The notes below the pieces were generated by a model. It was not told where the DNA came from, searched no databases, and worked only from the letters and a program-made list of their open reading frames with translations. From DASYAN01 sp036501345 (GTDB lineage: Bacteria > Chloroflexota > Ktedonobacteria > Ktedonobacterales > Ktedonobacteraceae): a stretch of DNA of 17,924 bases. Shown here one piece after another: positions 8,503 through 15,211 of the stretch. A program made the translations under genes and the position numbers. Each line of letters begins with the position of its first letter. Positions within the stretch are counted from its first letter, which is position 1. The stretch spans positions 1 through 17,924 of the forward strand of contig DASYAN010000462.1 in the NCBI GenBank assembly GCA_036501345.1. The letters are read 5' to 3'.

Positions 8503-9318
8503 TTAAACTCCAATTTTATTGGCGGTTCTTCCCAAATTACCAGGGATATCCTTGTTCAGGCCAATATGGTTGACAACAACCTTGACACCTGGAATACCGA
8601 TCATTTCGCGCTCCAGAGTGGACCTCGTTTTAGAATTGGCCACATCTCCGTATAGATGCAAAATATAGTTCTCGACTAGTATCGAGATATTCTGTGCTCC
8701 ATCTAGCTTGCCCTGCGCTTTGAGATTTTCAAGACGTTTATAGGCCGCAGATAGAATCTCATCTTCGGCAATCACAAAGTTCTTAACATCAATCACACCA
8801 TCCACTGAGCGTAGTGCTTGCTCGAGTTCCTGGCGCTGAGCTTGCAACTCGGTTTTACCGTAAATGGCCAGAATGATGCCTTCATCGCCTTGGTCGCTCT
8901 CAATCTCGACCTTAATAGGATGCGTACTATAGGCAGTGCTGCCGAACGTAACAATACGCTCTACAACCTCGCGAGCCCTATCCAGTACTTGCTGAGCTGG
9001 TGGTGCAGGTCTTTTAGCTTGAGAGACGGTATCTTGGAGCACTGTCGGTGTAGCCATGGGATCTTCTAATCCCCAGCCCAGAATGCCAACCAGTACAAAT
9101 GGCGCTGCAATAATAACGATCCAAGGGTTATCTGGGATGAACAATAATCCTGCCACTGCCACCAGAATAGCAACACTCAGCAACATTGGCCAGTAGCTTG
9201 GACCAGGCAAATGAATATGATGCTCTCCCTCTTCAGCTTCTTGGTGCATCTCATGTATTTCCAGGGAACTAGTTATATCATTCACTGCTATGCCTGTGCT
9301 GTGAAGAGAAGTTTCCAT
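8503..9318 (-). CDS. Membrane protein: two-helix oxidase-subunit-like module plus BON-type domains
   Basis: The 271-residue protein has a soluble N-terminus with a His/Glu-rich run (EEGEHHIHLPGPSYWP, about 29-44), two transmembrane helices separated by only a few residues (about 43-61 and 64-83), a short Pro-rich stretch, and two alpha/beta regions. The second region (about 188-254) has the BON pattern YILHLYGDVANSKTRSTLE, then GIPGVKVVVNHI. The first (about 110-183), with GVIDVKNFVI, is a weaker BON-like unit. BON domains are thought to bind membranes or ligands. The LPGPSYWP-helix-PW-helix-GW..EDP layout resembles the small subunit IV-like proteins of aa3 oxidases; that likeness is from memory, and the joining of the two modules is inferred. 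The ATG at 9318 has a strong AAGGGGAGGA site just upstream; an upstream in-frame TTG at 9357 lacks one. The gene is convergent with ftsZ. Confidence 0.8.
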   Translation of the reverse strand: METSLHSTGIAVNDITSSLEIHEMHQEAEEGEHHIHLPGPSYWPMLLSVAILVAVAGLLFIPDNPWIVIIAAPFVLVGILGWGLEDPMATPTVLQDTVSQAKRPAPPAQQVLDRAREVVERIVTFGSTAYSTHPIKVEIESDQGDEGIILAIYGKTELQAQRQELEQALRSVDGVIDVKNFVIAEDEILSAAYKRLENLKAQGKLDGAQNISILVENYILHLYGDVANSKTRSTLEREMIGIPGVKVVVNHIGLNKDIPGNLGRTANKIGV

Positions 9319-9474
9319 ATCAGCTTCCTCCCCTTTGAGAATAGTATACGATTGCAAGGACTCTTAATTGATTGCCAATAGTTGTCCTTCTGCTGTAGCA
9401 TAGCAAATATGCGAGTTTCGTGCAACTCATAGTGCTAGCTGCCAACTGACTATGTCTTCTCTAATTTTGCAAGA

Positions 9475-9500
9475 GGCCGTAAAAGATTTACGGCCCTTTT
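9475..9500 (+). terminator. Perfect 9-bp hairpin with CTTTT tail and no visible + strand gene
   Basis: GGCCGTAAA (9475-9483), the loop AGA and TTTACGGCC (9487-9495) form a perfect stem followed by CTTTT. This is a good intrinsic terminator for + strand transcription. No + strand coding region ends here. On the - strand the stem contains the TAA (9490-9488) that closes a coding-like remnant. It could end a small RNA or be left over from a lost gene. Confidence 0.6.
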
Positions 9501-9688
9501 GGTATATTATCATCTTTTATAGTTTCATGGTGAATGCCTGCCGTTTCGCAAATCTTGATTAACAAAGCCAATTCTGCTGGTTGAAGTTGTGATGCATCAA
9601 AAACAACTCTTTCTGTATGCTTGATGGGGGATAGATCTTCCTTTTTCCTGAATCGCCATATTCCCTGACATTTGAGCTTTATAGGCGA
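9488..9688 (-). pseudogene. Coding-like fragment without a start codon, unknown
   Basis: A 66-residue frame is open on the - strand from just after a TGA (9691-9689) to TAA (9490-9488). It has no plausible start. Its second half, RVVFDASQLQPAELALLIKI followed by CETAGIHH, looks like real protein with amphipathic helices rather than random translation. Its 5' third overlaps the TnpB-like fragment in another frame, so a junction between two broken genes probably lies near 9640-9655. I do not recognise the family. Confidence 0.3.
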
Positions 9689-9903
9689 TCATGGAATGCC
9701 GTTCGGCAAACGACCACTTGGAGGAGGTGGCGTTAGCTTTCCTCTGCTTCCTTGTCGCCTTTTTGCCCTTCTTTCGTTTGGTTCTCTCTCGGATGTCTGT
9801 CAGATACTCCAGCCCAATCAGGCTGTTTGGATATTGGGCAAGGTAGGCCCATTCATCCCTCGCTTAAAAGACGGAGGCATCCTGGGCCGACATGGTGAAT
9901 TTA
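9597..9903 (-). pseudogene. Decayed TnpB/OrfB-type transposase fragment
   Basis: Read on the - strand, this sequence carries internal TnpB-like motifs: RDEWAYLAQYPNSLIGLE, YLTDIRERTKRKKGKKATRK and KWSFAERHSMIAYKAQMSG. These match the general IS200/IS605 OrfB pattern of 'IGLE.L..IRER', a basic linker and 'W.F.....I.YKA'. An in-frame TAA interrupts it at 9866-9864, just after a GGKFTMSAQDASVF segment. The frame then ends at TGA 9599-9597 before the zinc-ribbon CxxC region that normally follows. Only about 100 of some 400 residues remain, so it cannot encode an active nuclease. The family assignment is from recognised patterns, not a search. Confidence 0.6.
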
Positions 9904-9911
9904 CCACCAAA

Positions 9912-11435
9912 TTATACTTGACGACGTCTTCGACTAGGTTGAGAATATGTAGGTACACGTACCGGTCTATTTGCTCTATATGGATCAGAGACGTCATCAG
10001 TTGCAGTGCCACTAATACTTGAGGGAGCTATTGGAAAAGGATCAATATGTTCATAATATCGATCTCCCTCTGCTCTTATTATATTCGATTCTATTGCACC
10101 TTCTATTGCACTATCCCTTGTCATATTCCTTGACCTATCCATTCTTGCCCTATCCCTATCCTCAAATGCGTTTATCGCATGTTCTACTCGATTTGGAATG
10201 ATACGACTACTTGAGGAAGCTATTGGAAAAGGATCAGCTGCTTGTTCATCTCTTACTTCACGTTGTAGATCTATTCCATCCACATTCGCACTTATTCCCG
10301 CTTCTAACCTTTGATCTCGTTCTCTTTCACTTTGTTCCCTATATCCTTCTATTATATGCTCTAACCTTCTTATATTTCCATTCATATCACTTCTTACATT
10401 TTCATCTTCTTGTCTTTGTGCTTGTTGTGCTCGATTTAATCGTTCTAAATTCCTTTCTATTCCTCTTAATGATCTTTCATGTTGTCGTCTTTGTGCTCGT
10501 TGTGTTTGATTCAATCCATTTAAACGTCCTAGTATATCATCTCTTTGTGTTTCATTTTGTCGTATCTGCTGTTCTATTTCCTGTCTTGCTCTTATCCTAT
10601 CCTGTTCTCGTTGTATTTCTTGTATTATATACTCATATCTTCCTTGTACTTCTCCTAAAATCCTATTTAGTGTTGCTAAACGCCTCCGTTGTCCGTCTAT
10701 CTCTCCCCGTTGTCCTGCTATCTCTCCCCGTTGTCTTTCTATCTCTCCCCGTTGTCCTGCTATCTGCTCCTGTTGTGATCTAAATGCATCTTGCGCTCCG
10801 CTCACTAATGTATACACCAATTGATCCTGTCGCCTTTGTTGTACTCGTTGCGCTCCTCGTTCTATTTCTAATGCCGTTATCCGTGCCTGTTGTGCTGTCA
10901 TCTGTCCATGCAGTACTCTATATATATCTTCTGCTCGTATTCTATGTTCTACTAGGCTTGAACTAATCGTACTACTATCAGATTCTGTTGTGTTTGTTCT
11001 GCTATCATATGTACCCGTTCTGCTATCATATGTACCTGTTGTGCTATCATATATACCTGTTGTGCTATCATATGTACCTCTATATACACCTGTTCTGCCT
11101 GCTGTTCTTCTAAGAGATCTTGTTAGGTCTGGGGGCTCCAGTGGTGCCGATGGCATTACTGGCCGCTCCGGTGGTGCCGGCAGCGGTGCCATTTGTATTA
11201 CTAGCGGCTCCATTCCTGCTTCTTGTGCTACATCCCGTTCTATTTGATGCTGTGCTGCTAGTTGTTGTTCTCGTGACATTAGCACCGATTCTGCGAATTG
11301 TTGCACACCCGCCGGTCGTCGTGTTACTCTCGACGGCCTAGGATTAACCCTATCTCTAACAGGATCGTATACCGGTACTCTTCTATCGCTTGTAGAACTT
11401 CTATTTCCGTCAAATCTTCTTGTACCTTCTGACAT
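9912..11435 (-). CDS. Repeat-rich Arg/Gln coiled-coil protein of unknown function
   Basis: I do not recognise the family. The 507-residue protein has no signal peptide or membrane helix. In order it shows a basic N-terminus; a Pro-rich stretch (MAPLPAPPERPVMPSAPLEP); tandem 7-residue GTYDS(T/R)T repeats; a long Gln/Arg/Glu-rich region predicted as coiled coil and including four QRGEI-type heptads; and a C-terminal part with two DPFPIA segments and a basic end (SRRRRQV). At DNA level both short repeats are four tandem 21-bp units. The ATG at 11435 has a perfect AAAGGAG site 7 bases upstream. Arg is often coded by AGA and the base composition is AT-rich, unlike the dcw genes, suggesting separate origin. 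A structural or scaffold role is conceivable from the coiled coil, but unproven. The stop is followed closely by the decayed transposase. Confidence 0.75.
   Translation of the reverse strand: MSEGTRRFDGNRSSTSDRRVPVYDPVRDRVNPRPSRVTRRPAGVQQFAESVLMSREQQLAAQHQIERDVAQEAGMEPLVIQMAPLPAPPERPVMPSAPLEPPDLTRSLRRTAGRTGVYRGTYDSTTGIYDSTTGTYDSRTGTYDSRTNTTESDSSTISSSLVEHRIRAEDIYRVLHGQMTAQQARITALEIERGAQRVQQRRQDQLVYTLVSGAQDAFRSQQEQIAGQRGEIERQRGEIAGQRGEIDGQRRRLATLNRILGEVQGRYEYIIQEIQREQDRIRARQEIEQQIRQNETQRDDILGRLNGLNQTQRAQRRQHERSLRGIERNLERLNRAQQAQRQEDENVRSDMNGNIRRLEHIIEGYREQSERERDQRLEAGISANVDGIDLQREVRDEQAADPFPIASSSSRIIPNRVEHAINAFEDRDRARMDRSRNMTRDSAIEGAIESNIIRAEGDRYYEHIDPFPIAPSSISGTATDDVSDPYRANRPVRVPTYSQPSRRRRQV
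10017..10236 (-). repeat. 28-bp direct repeat pair encoding the DPFPIA segment
   Basis: The copies at 10017-10044 and 10209-10236 differ at one of 28 positions and are 192 bases (64 codons) apart in the same frame. They encode the two DPFPIA-containing segments of the coiled-coil protein, implying an internal duplication whose intervening sequence has diverged. Confidence 0.75.
10688..10771 (-). repeat. Four tandem 21-bp units encoding QRGEI-type heptads
   Basis: Units lie at 10688-10708, 10709-10729, 10730-10750 and 10751-10771, with few substitutions between them. They encode a 7-residue repeat on the - strand, the period of a coiled coil, so unit gain or loss would keep both frame and heptad phase. 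Confidence 0.85.
10996..11079 (-). repeat. Four tandem 21-bp units encoding GTYDS(T/R)T
   Basis: Units lie at 10996-11016, 11017-11037, 11038-11058 and 11059-11079, with a degenerate partial unit continuing to about 11100. They are near identical (1-3 changes each), indicating recent expansion or homogenisation. The unit is unrelated in sequence to the 10688 repeat but has the same length. Confidence 0.85.
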
Positions 11436-11479
11436 TGAAAATCTCCTTTTTCGTAATTTTTGTTTTTTACTTATAAAGC

Positions 11480-11508
11480 ATTTAAGACATAGCTCATATC
11501 ACACTCAA
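11480..11508 (-). promoter_or_regulatory. Candidate promoter for the coiled-coil gene
   Basis: On the - strand TTGAGT (11508-11503) and TTAAAT (11485-11480) are separated by 17 bases, each matching the sigma-70 consensus at four of six positions, about 45 bases before the ATG at 11435. A short hairpin (CACTC/GAGTG, 11502-11516) overlaps the -35. This is sequence resemblance only. Confidence 0.3.
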
Positions 11509-11523
11509 AACGAGTGCTTGCAG

Positions 11524-11784
11524 TTAACACAAAACAGGAAGTTGACCTGTATCAGGGCCTGTCTGTGAGTGTTGTTGATAACGAAACAGTGAAGGTGCTC
11601 CTCCAGCAAGGATGAAGGCGATCTTTTGCTTGTCTGTAAGCATTTGATAGGTCAGAGCAAGCGCTTCACGGGGACTGTTTGTCTCACTTGGAGTTCGTAG
11701 GACGGCTTGTTGCAGATGGTCCATCTTCTCAAGAACGAAGACTTGCTGAACCCAAGTATTGATAAGAGATGCTGAATTTTTCAT
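11524..11784 (-). CDS. Small unknown protein, 86 residues
   Basis: This is a possible short soluble protein of unknown family. It is mostly helical in appearance, with PREALALTYQMLTDKQKIAF near the middle, and has no membrane segment, signal peptide or recognised motif. The ATG at 11784 has GAAAGGG about 10 bases upstream and a plausible promoter further up. Base composition is closer to the core genes than to the AT-rich coiled-coil gene that follows it 88 bases downstream on the same strand. It could be a real small gene or the remains of a larger one; codon-level conservation would decide. Confidence 0.5.
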   Translation of the reverse strand: MKNSASLINTWVQQVFVLEKMDHLQQAVLRTPSETNSPREALALTYQMLTDKQKIAFILAGGAPSLFRYQQHSQTGPDTGQLPVLC

Positions 11785-11815
11785 ACGCTTATCGCCCTTT
11801 CATGACTCATTTAAT

Positions 11816-11843
11816 CCTATACATCAAAATCGTTTTGTAACAA
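11816..11843 (-). promoter_or_regulatory. Candidate promoter for the 86-residue gene
   Basis: On the - strand TTGTTA (11843-11838) and TATAGG (11821-11816) are 16 bases apart, with a TG two bases before the -10 as in extended -10 promoters. It lies about 30 bases before the ATG at 11784. Confidence 0.25.
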
Positions 11844-11881
11844 TAGTAGAAAGAAGTGAGACAAAACTCTCGATAACGAAG

Positions 11882-12031
11882 CAGCCTGTTGAAAAAGTCT
11901 TTTGAAGAGCTTTATAAGACAGCAAAAGTGGCCGATGGCCCCCAAAGGGGATGCCTTTTTGCATCTTTTTGTAACAGAAAAATGTATTCCTCGTCCCTTA
12001 AAAACGCATCATTTCGTTTTTCAACAGGCTG
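11882..12031. mobile_element. 150-bp MITE-like element with 15-bp perfect terminal inverted repeats
   Basis: CAGCCTGTTGAAAAA at 11882-11896 is repeated exactly in inverted form at 12017-12031. No convincing transposase frame lies between. Inside are two small hairpins: CCCC/GGGG around AAA (11940-11950), and GATGC/GCATC (11950-11965) followed by five T, a terminator-like structure on the + strand. The first 31 bases match, at 28 positions, the complement of 15637-15667, the end associated with the transposase-domain gene at 15212-15544. That makes a deletion derivative of the same IS family likely. No clear target-site duplication was found at the ends. Confidence 0.7.
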
Positions 12032-12368
12032 TGAGGTTCGCAGCACAAAAGCCGTCCCAAAGTGGACGTTTTCGTCTCCTCAGGCTCTCAAGATCGAGGC
12101 TTTGCAATGTCTGCTCAGGTTCCAGCGTTCAAGCGAATATCGAATCAGAAGCGAAAACACGAGATACTACTCTTTTTGCATGTTTTCCCTCTGTCCTCGT
12201 TTTACACCTACCTGGGCGCTGGTCATGAAGGAGAGAGAAATCTCATCCTCTTGCATGCAAGTATGGCACAACCGACAAGGGAAATGGAACATCAAAAGTA
12301 TCACGAATCTATCAAAAATCTATCATGTTGATCTTGTTGCAACTGAGATTGTCCCTTTTTAATCAGGC
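12032..12368. other. 337-base gap with no recognised gene
   Basis: This stretch lies between the MITE and the end of the sco gene. Short frames exist on the + strand, one running in from the MITE to about 12362, but none has a ribosome binding site, recognisable domain or convincing composition. No T-run terminator is seen after the sco stop. I see nothing I can name; it may be decayed mobile DNA or an untranslated region. Confidence 0.4.
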
Positions 12369-13013
12369 CTACTCTTTCAACAAAATCTTGAGATCTGCGG
12401 TTAGTTGGGCCGGAGTAAAATCGTTGCTACTGAGGAAGACACGCTCACATCCCTGCTTGTCAATCACAAAAATGGCCATGCTGTGATTAATATTCTGCTG
12501 CTGTGCCTGCGCATAAATACTATAACTTGCCCAAACTGGAGACAACTGCTGCTGAGTACCCACGAGGTAGTGCCAATAGCTTGTCATTTGATGCTGCTGC
12601 GAGAAGTGCATTGCTGCAGCAACATCATCTCTTTTTGGATCTGTACTAACTGCCAATACCGCAACATTGTGAGCATCTTTCCCAAGCTCGAGCATCGTGC
12701 TATGCAAGTGCTCGGCGGTCAATGGACAGACGTCGGGACAATGCGTGTAAAGAAAAGTTAGCACAACTGGCTTCCCTTTAAACTGCTCCAGCGAAACTTG
12801 GTTACCAGACTGATCGGTCAGACGAAAATTGGGTGCAGGAGTCCCGCCAAGATCAGTTCCCTGTAAGCCCGATCCATTAGAGACTCCCGCAGAATTATGT
12901 TGCTGGATGATCGTTACTGCAATCACGACCAGGATCGCGAATGTAATCACAGATAGCCGTGAGGCCAGTCGCCAATTCATCCTTGTTTTTATAGCTCGTG
13001 TCTCTATTTTCAT
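12369..13013 (-). CDS. Sco1/SenC-family copper chaperone for cytochrome oxidase
   Basis: Sco proteins are membrane-anchored, thioredoxin-fold copper carriers that help mature the CuA site of cytochrome c oxidase subunit II. The 214-residue protein has one N-terminal membrane anchor (about 19-36) and an extracytoplasmic domain opening PAPNFRLTDQSG. It has the copper and redox motif C92-P-D-V-C96 in TFLYTHCPDVCP, and the third ligand H177 in NHSMAIFVID. Length and motif spacing fit the family. The ATG at 13013 is chosen over an in-frame TTG at 13064, which would overlap ctaB. The gap to ctaB is 31 bases, consistent with a ctaA-ctaB-sco operon on the - strand that serves oxidase assembly. Confidence 0.93.
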   Translation of the reverse strand: MKIETRAIKTRMNWRLASRLSVITFAILVVIAVTIIQQHNSAGVSNGSGLQGTDLGGTPAPNFRLTDQSGNQVSLEQFKGKPVVLTFLYTHCPDVCPLTAEHLHSTMLELGKDAHNVAVLAVSTDPKRDDVAAAMHFSQQHQMTSYWHYLVGTQQQLSPVWASYSIYAQAQQQNINHSMAIFVIDKQGCERVFLSSNDFTPAQLTADLKILLKE

Positions 13014-13044
13014 AATGACATCTTCTTTGCATATACGGCTAACA

Positions 13045-13986
13045 CTACTGAAGCACCCTATCAATGACCATAACTGCGAAGATAGCTGCCAGGTAACAGT
13101 TCGAGTACCAGAAGATGGTACGGGCCCAGTACTTTGTCTTATCGCGCATGAGACGAATCGACATGTAGATTAGGATACCTCCCAGAACTAGCGCGGATAC
13201 AAGATAGAAATAACCCATTACACGCATCGCAAACAGAACCAAAGTAACAGCTACTAACAAAAGTGAATACAGGAAGATCTGGCGGTGTGTCTCATCTTCA
13301 CCCATCAGAACAGGTAGCATGGGCACACGAGCTTTCTCATAGTCCTTCTGGATGAGCAGGGACAGAGCCCAGAAGTGAGGCGGCGTCCAATAAAAAATGA
13401 TTGCAAACAGCCAGATAGCGGGAAGCGAGAGATTATTGGTAACTGCTGCCCAACCTACTAGCACGGGTACAGCACCTGCCGCACCACCAATAACGATGTT
13501 CTGGGCGGTTGTACGCTTCAGGCCAAGCGTATAGACAAACACATAAAAGAGGATAGCTGAGCTGGCTAGAATTGCACTAAGCAAGTTAACAAAGGTGGTC
13601 AGCACCAGGAAGGAGGCAATACCGAGTATAATGCCAAAGATCAGTGCATGAGTCGGTTGTACTCTGCCTGATGGCAGCGAACGTCTCTGAGTACGACCCA
13701 TGATCTGGTCAATGTCGCGATCAATATAACAGTTCAGGCAGTTGGCACTTCCAGCTGCCATGGCACCACCTAGTAGTGTTGCCACAACCAGACCCAGATC
13801 AGGCAGTCCCTTACGAGCGATGGCCATTGTAGCAACCGTTATTCCTAAGAGCAAGACTGTCACATGTGGCTTGATCAGGTTGATATAGTTAGAAATCGTC
13901 TGTCGCGAGACACTGACCTCTTTTGGCGCTTTCGGTTCGATAAAATGTTCACTTGTGCTATCAATAGCTTGTGGCGTGATACTCAT
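13045..13986 (-). CDS. ctaB: CtaB/CyoE, protoheme IX farnesyltransferase (heme O synthase)
   Basis: This integral membrane UbiA-family prenyltransferase attaches a farnesyl group to heme b, giving heme O. The 313-residue protein has the first Asp motif NCYIDRDIDQIMGRT (N85, D89, D93), followed by RRSLPSGRV, and the second conserved loop YWTPPHFWALSLLIQKDYEK with PMLPV after it. About eight to nine hydrophobic segments are visible after a soluble 35-residue N-terminus. The ATG at 13986 lies inside the end of ctaA: the two genes overlap by 26 bases (13961-13986), which suggests translational coupling. Heme O is the substrate of CtaA, so the overlap joins consecutive pathway steps. Confidence 0.96.
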   Translation of the reverse strand: MSITPQAIDSTSEHFIEPKAPKEVSVSRQTISNYINLIKPHVTVLLLGITVATMAIARKGLPDLGLVVATLLGGAMAAGSANCLNCYIDRDIDQIMGRTQRRSLPSGRVQPTHALIFGIILGIASFLVLTTFVNLLSAILASSAILFYVFVYTLGLKRTTAQNIVIGGAAGAVPVLVGWAAVTNNLSLPAIWLFAIIFYWTPPHFWALSLLIQKDYEKARVPMLPVLMGEDETHRQIFLYSLLLVAVTLVLFAMRVMGYFYLVSALVLGGILIYMSIRLMRDKTKYWARTIFWYSNCYLAAIFAVMVIDRVLQ

Positions 13987-14944
13987 TTATATGCTCACTT
14001 TCAGCAATAACGGCTTGTGGCGCAATAAGGGTCTGGCGAACAGCCATCGTGGCGAGAAGTACCATACACGCCCAAACTGCTGTAGCTACGGCCAGATGTA
14101 AATCGGCAATATAGATAGGCCTTTTCCAGAGTACTACCAGTCCACCAACTCCACTCTGTATGATGAAGAGTATACCTGCGGCAATAGCCATCCGAGCTTG
14201 TCCTGGGGCCACATTCCTACGACGCCACGCTGAGAACAACGTCCAGATCATCATCAGGCCTATAATTGCAGCGATATAGCGGTGGAGCATATTGATATCA
14301 TCCAGGTGATAGGTGACTGCCCAATTGGGTGCTGCTCCACAAAGAGGCCAGCCAGGACATGCCAGTGATGCTCCAGTATTGAAAACATAGGAGCCACTTA
14401 GTAGCAACAGATACACGAGTAAGGCATTGAGCACTGCCAGACGTGCAAATTGGCGCGTTTTCTCGACGGGTTCTCGGTTTGGCACTTTATTGCCTGCCAT
14501 GATTGCAATGAAAAGGACGGTAGCGAAGAGAACCTCTGCTGTCGCCAAATGCGATGTAATAATGGCTCCTTCCAGCTTCATCAGTACGGTTAATCCACCC
14601 AATATAATCTGAACCACCAGCAAGCAAGGTGCAATGATGGCCGGAATGAGCAGACGTTTATCGTGGCGTGCCCACAGCAGGATACTAAGCACAAGGGCCA
14701 CGACCAGAACGCTGACGATGGAGGCAGTGTAACGATGTGATTCCTCTAGCAGTGCACTAACACTTTCCATAGAAAATATGGTACCGTAGCAGAGAGGCCA
14801 GTCTGGACAGCCCAAGCCAGCGTTATTAACCCGCACCGTAGCACCCAGTGCAACAAGAAAATAAGTAAGCGCGACCGTTATCCATGCGAGACGGTGGATC
14901 AGCTTTTGCGAAGCCACTCCCTCGAAACGGCTTATGAAGTCCAT
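13961..14944 (-). CDS. ctaA: CtaA/Cox15, heme A synthase
   Basis: CtaA oxidises the C8 methyl of heme O to give heme A for aa3-type oxidases. The 327-residue protein has about eight membrane helices in two four-helix halves. The four conserved histidines are visible: H70 in LLEESHRYTAS (with the neighbouring conserved Glu), H132 in SHLATAE, H221 in MLHRYIAA and H283 in DLHLAVATAV. Cysteine pairs occur in both halves, C46/C52 (GLGCPDWPLC) and C196/C202 (LACPGWPLC), as in the Bacillus-type enzyme, where they sit in extracytoplasmic loops. The ATG at 14944 (MDFISRFEG) has an AGGGAG site; the frame continues upstream to 15184, but that segment lacks protein character. It is the first gene of the ctaA-ctaB-sco group. 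Confidence 0.95.
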   Translation of the reverse strand: MDFISRFEGVASQKLIHRLAWITVALTYFLVALGATVRVNNAGLGCPDWPLCYGTIFSMESVSALLEESHRYTASIVSVLVVALVLSILLWARHDKRLLIPAIIAPCLLVVQIILGGLTVLMKLEGAIITSHLATAEVLFATVLFIAIMAGNKVPNREPVEKTRQFARLAVLNALLVYLLLLSGSYVFNTGASLACPGWPLCGAAPNWAVTYHLDDINMLHRYIAAIIGLMMIWTLFSAWRRRNVAPGQARMAIAAGILFIIQSGVGGLVVLWKRPIYIADLHLAVATAVWACMVLLATMAVRQTLIAPQAVIAESEHINEYHATSY

Positions 14945-15211
14945 CAATGAAGGCTCCCTGTCGATTGAAATTAAGCAGGTAGTTCGATGGATTCTATTGT
15001 CGTAGTCTTCCCTGATACTGCCCTTGCAAGTGGTTTGTCCTACCTTACAATTGCCTGAACGTTTATTTGGAGTATGTGAGTGAAGGCGATTTTGCGATAC
15101 CGTAGAGGGCCATGCGTTGCTGTTTATCTGGATGTTGCTCTCAGCAAACAGATGCCAACCAATGGTAACCAAAGCTACAACCAATGGTCGACATCTGCTC
15201 TATTTGCTAGA
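14945..15211. other. Upstream region of ctaA, no gene
   Basis: These 267 bases separate ctaA from the transposase-domain gene. The region should hold the promoter of the ctaA operon, read on the - strand. I found no -35/-10 pair with acceptable spacing, no long inverted repeat and no coding frame with a ribosome binding site. Confidence 0.4.

Noticed and set aside
10688..11079. CRISPR-like array
   Set aside because: Both repeat blocks are head-to-tail 21-bp units with no spacers, and they preserve a reading frame inside a gene.
10019..11341. Several very hydrophobic + strand frames that look like multi-pass membrane proteins
   Set aside because: They are antisense to the Arg/Gln/Glu-rich coiled-coil gene; T-rich complements of such codons give Leu/Val/Phe automatically. 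None has a ribosome binding site, and the - strand gene has a perfect one.
11889..12362. A 157-residue + strand frame across the MITE and the following gap
   Set aside because: It starts inside the terminal repeat, has no ribosome binding site and shows no domain; it is probably chance read-through of non-coding DNA.
14945..15184. N-terminal extension of ctaA by 80 residues
   Set aside because: The extension has no family resemblance or signal features; the ATG at 14944 has a good ribosome binding site and gives the usual length.
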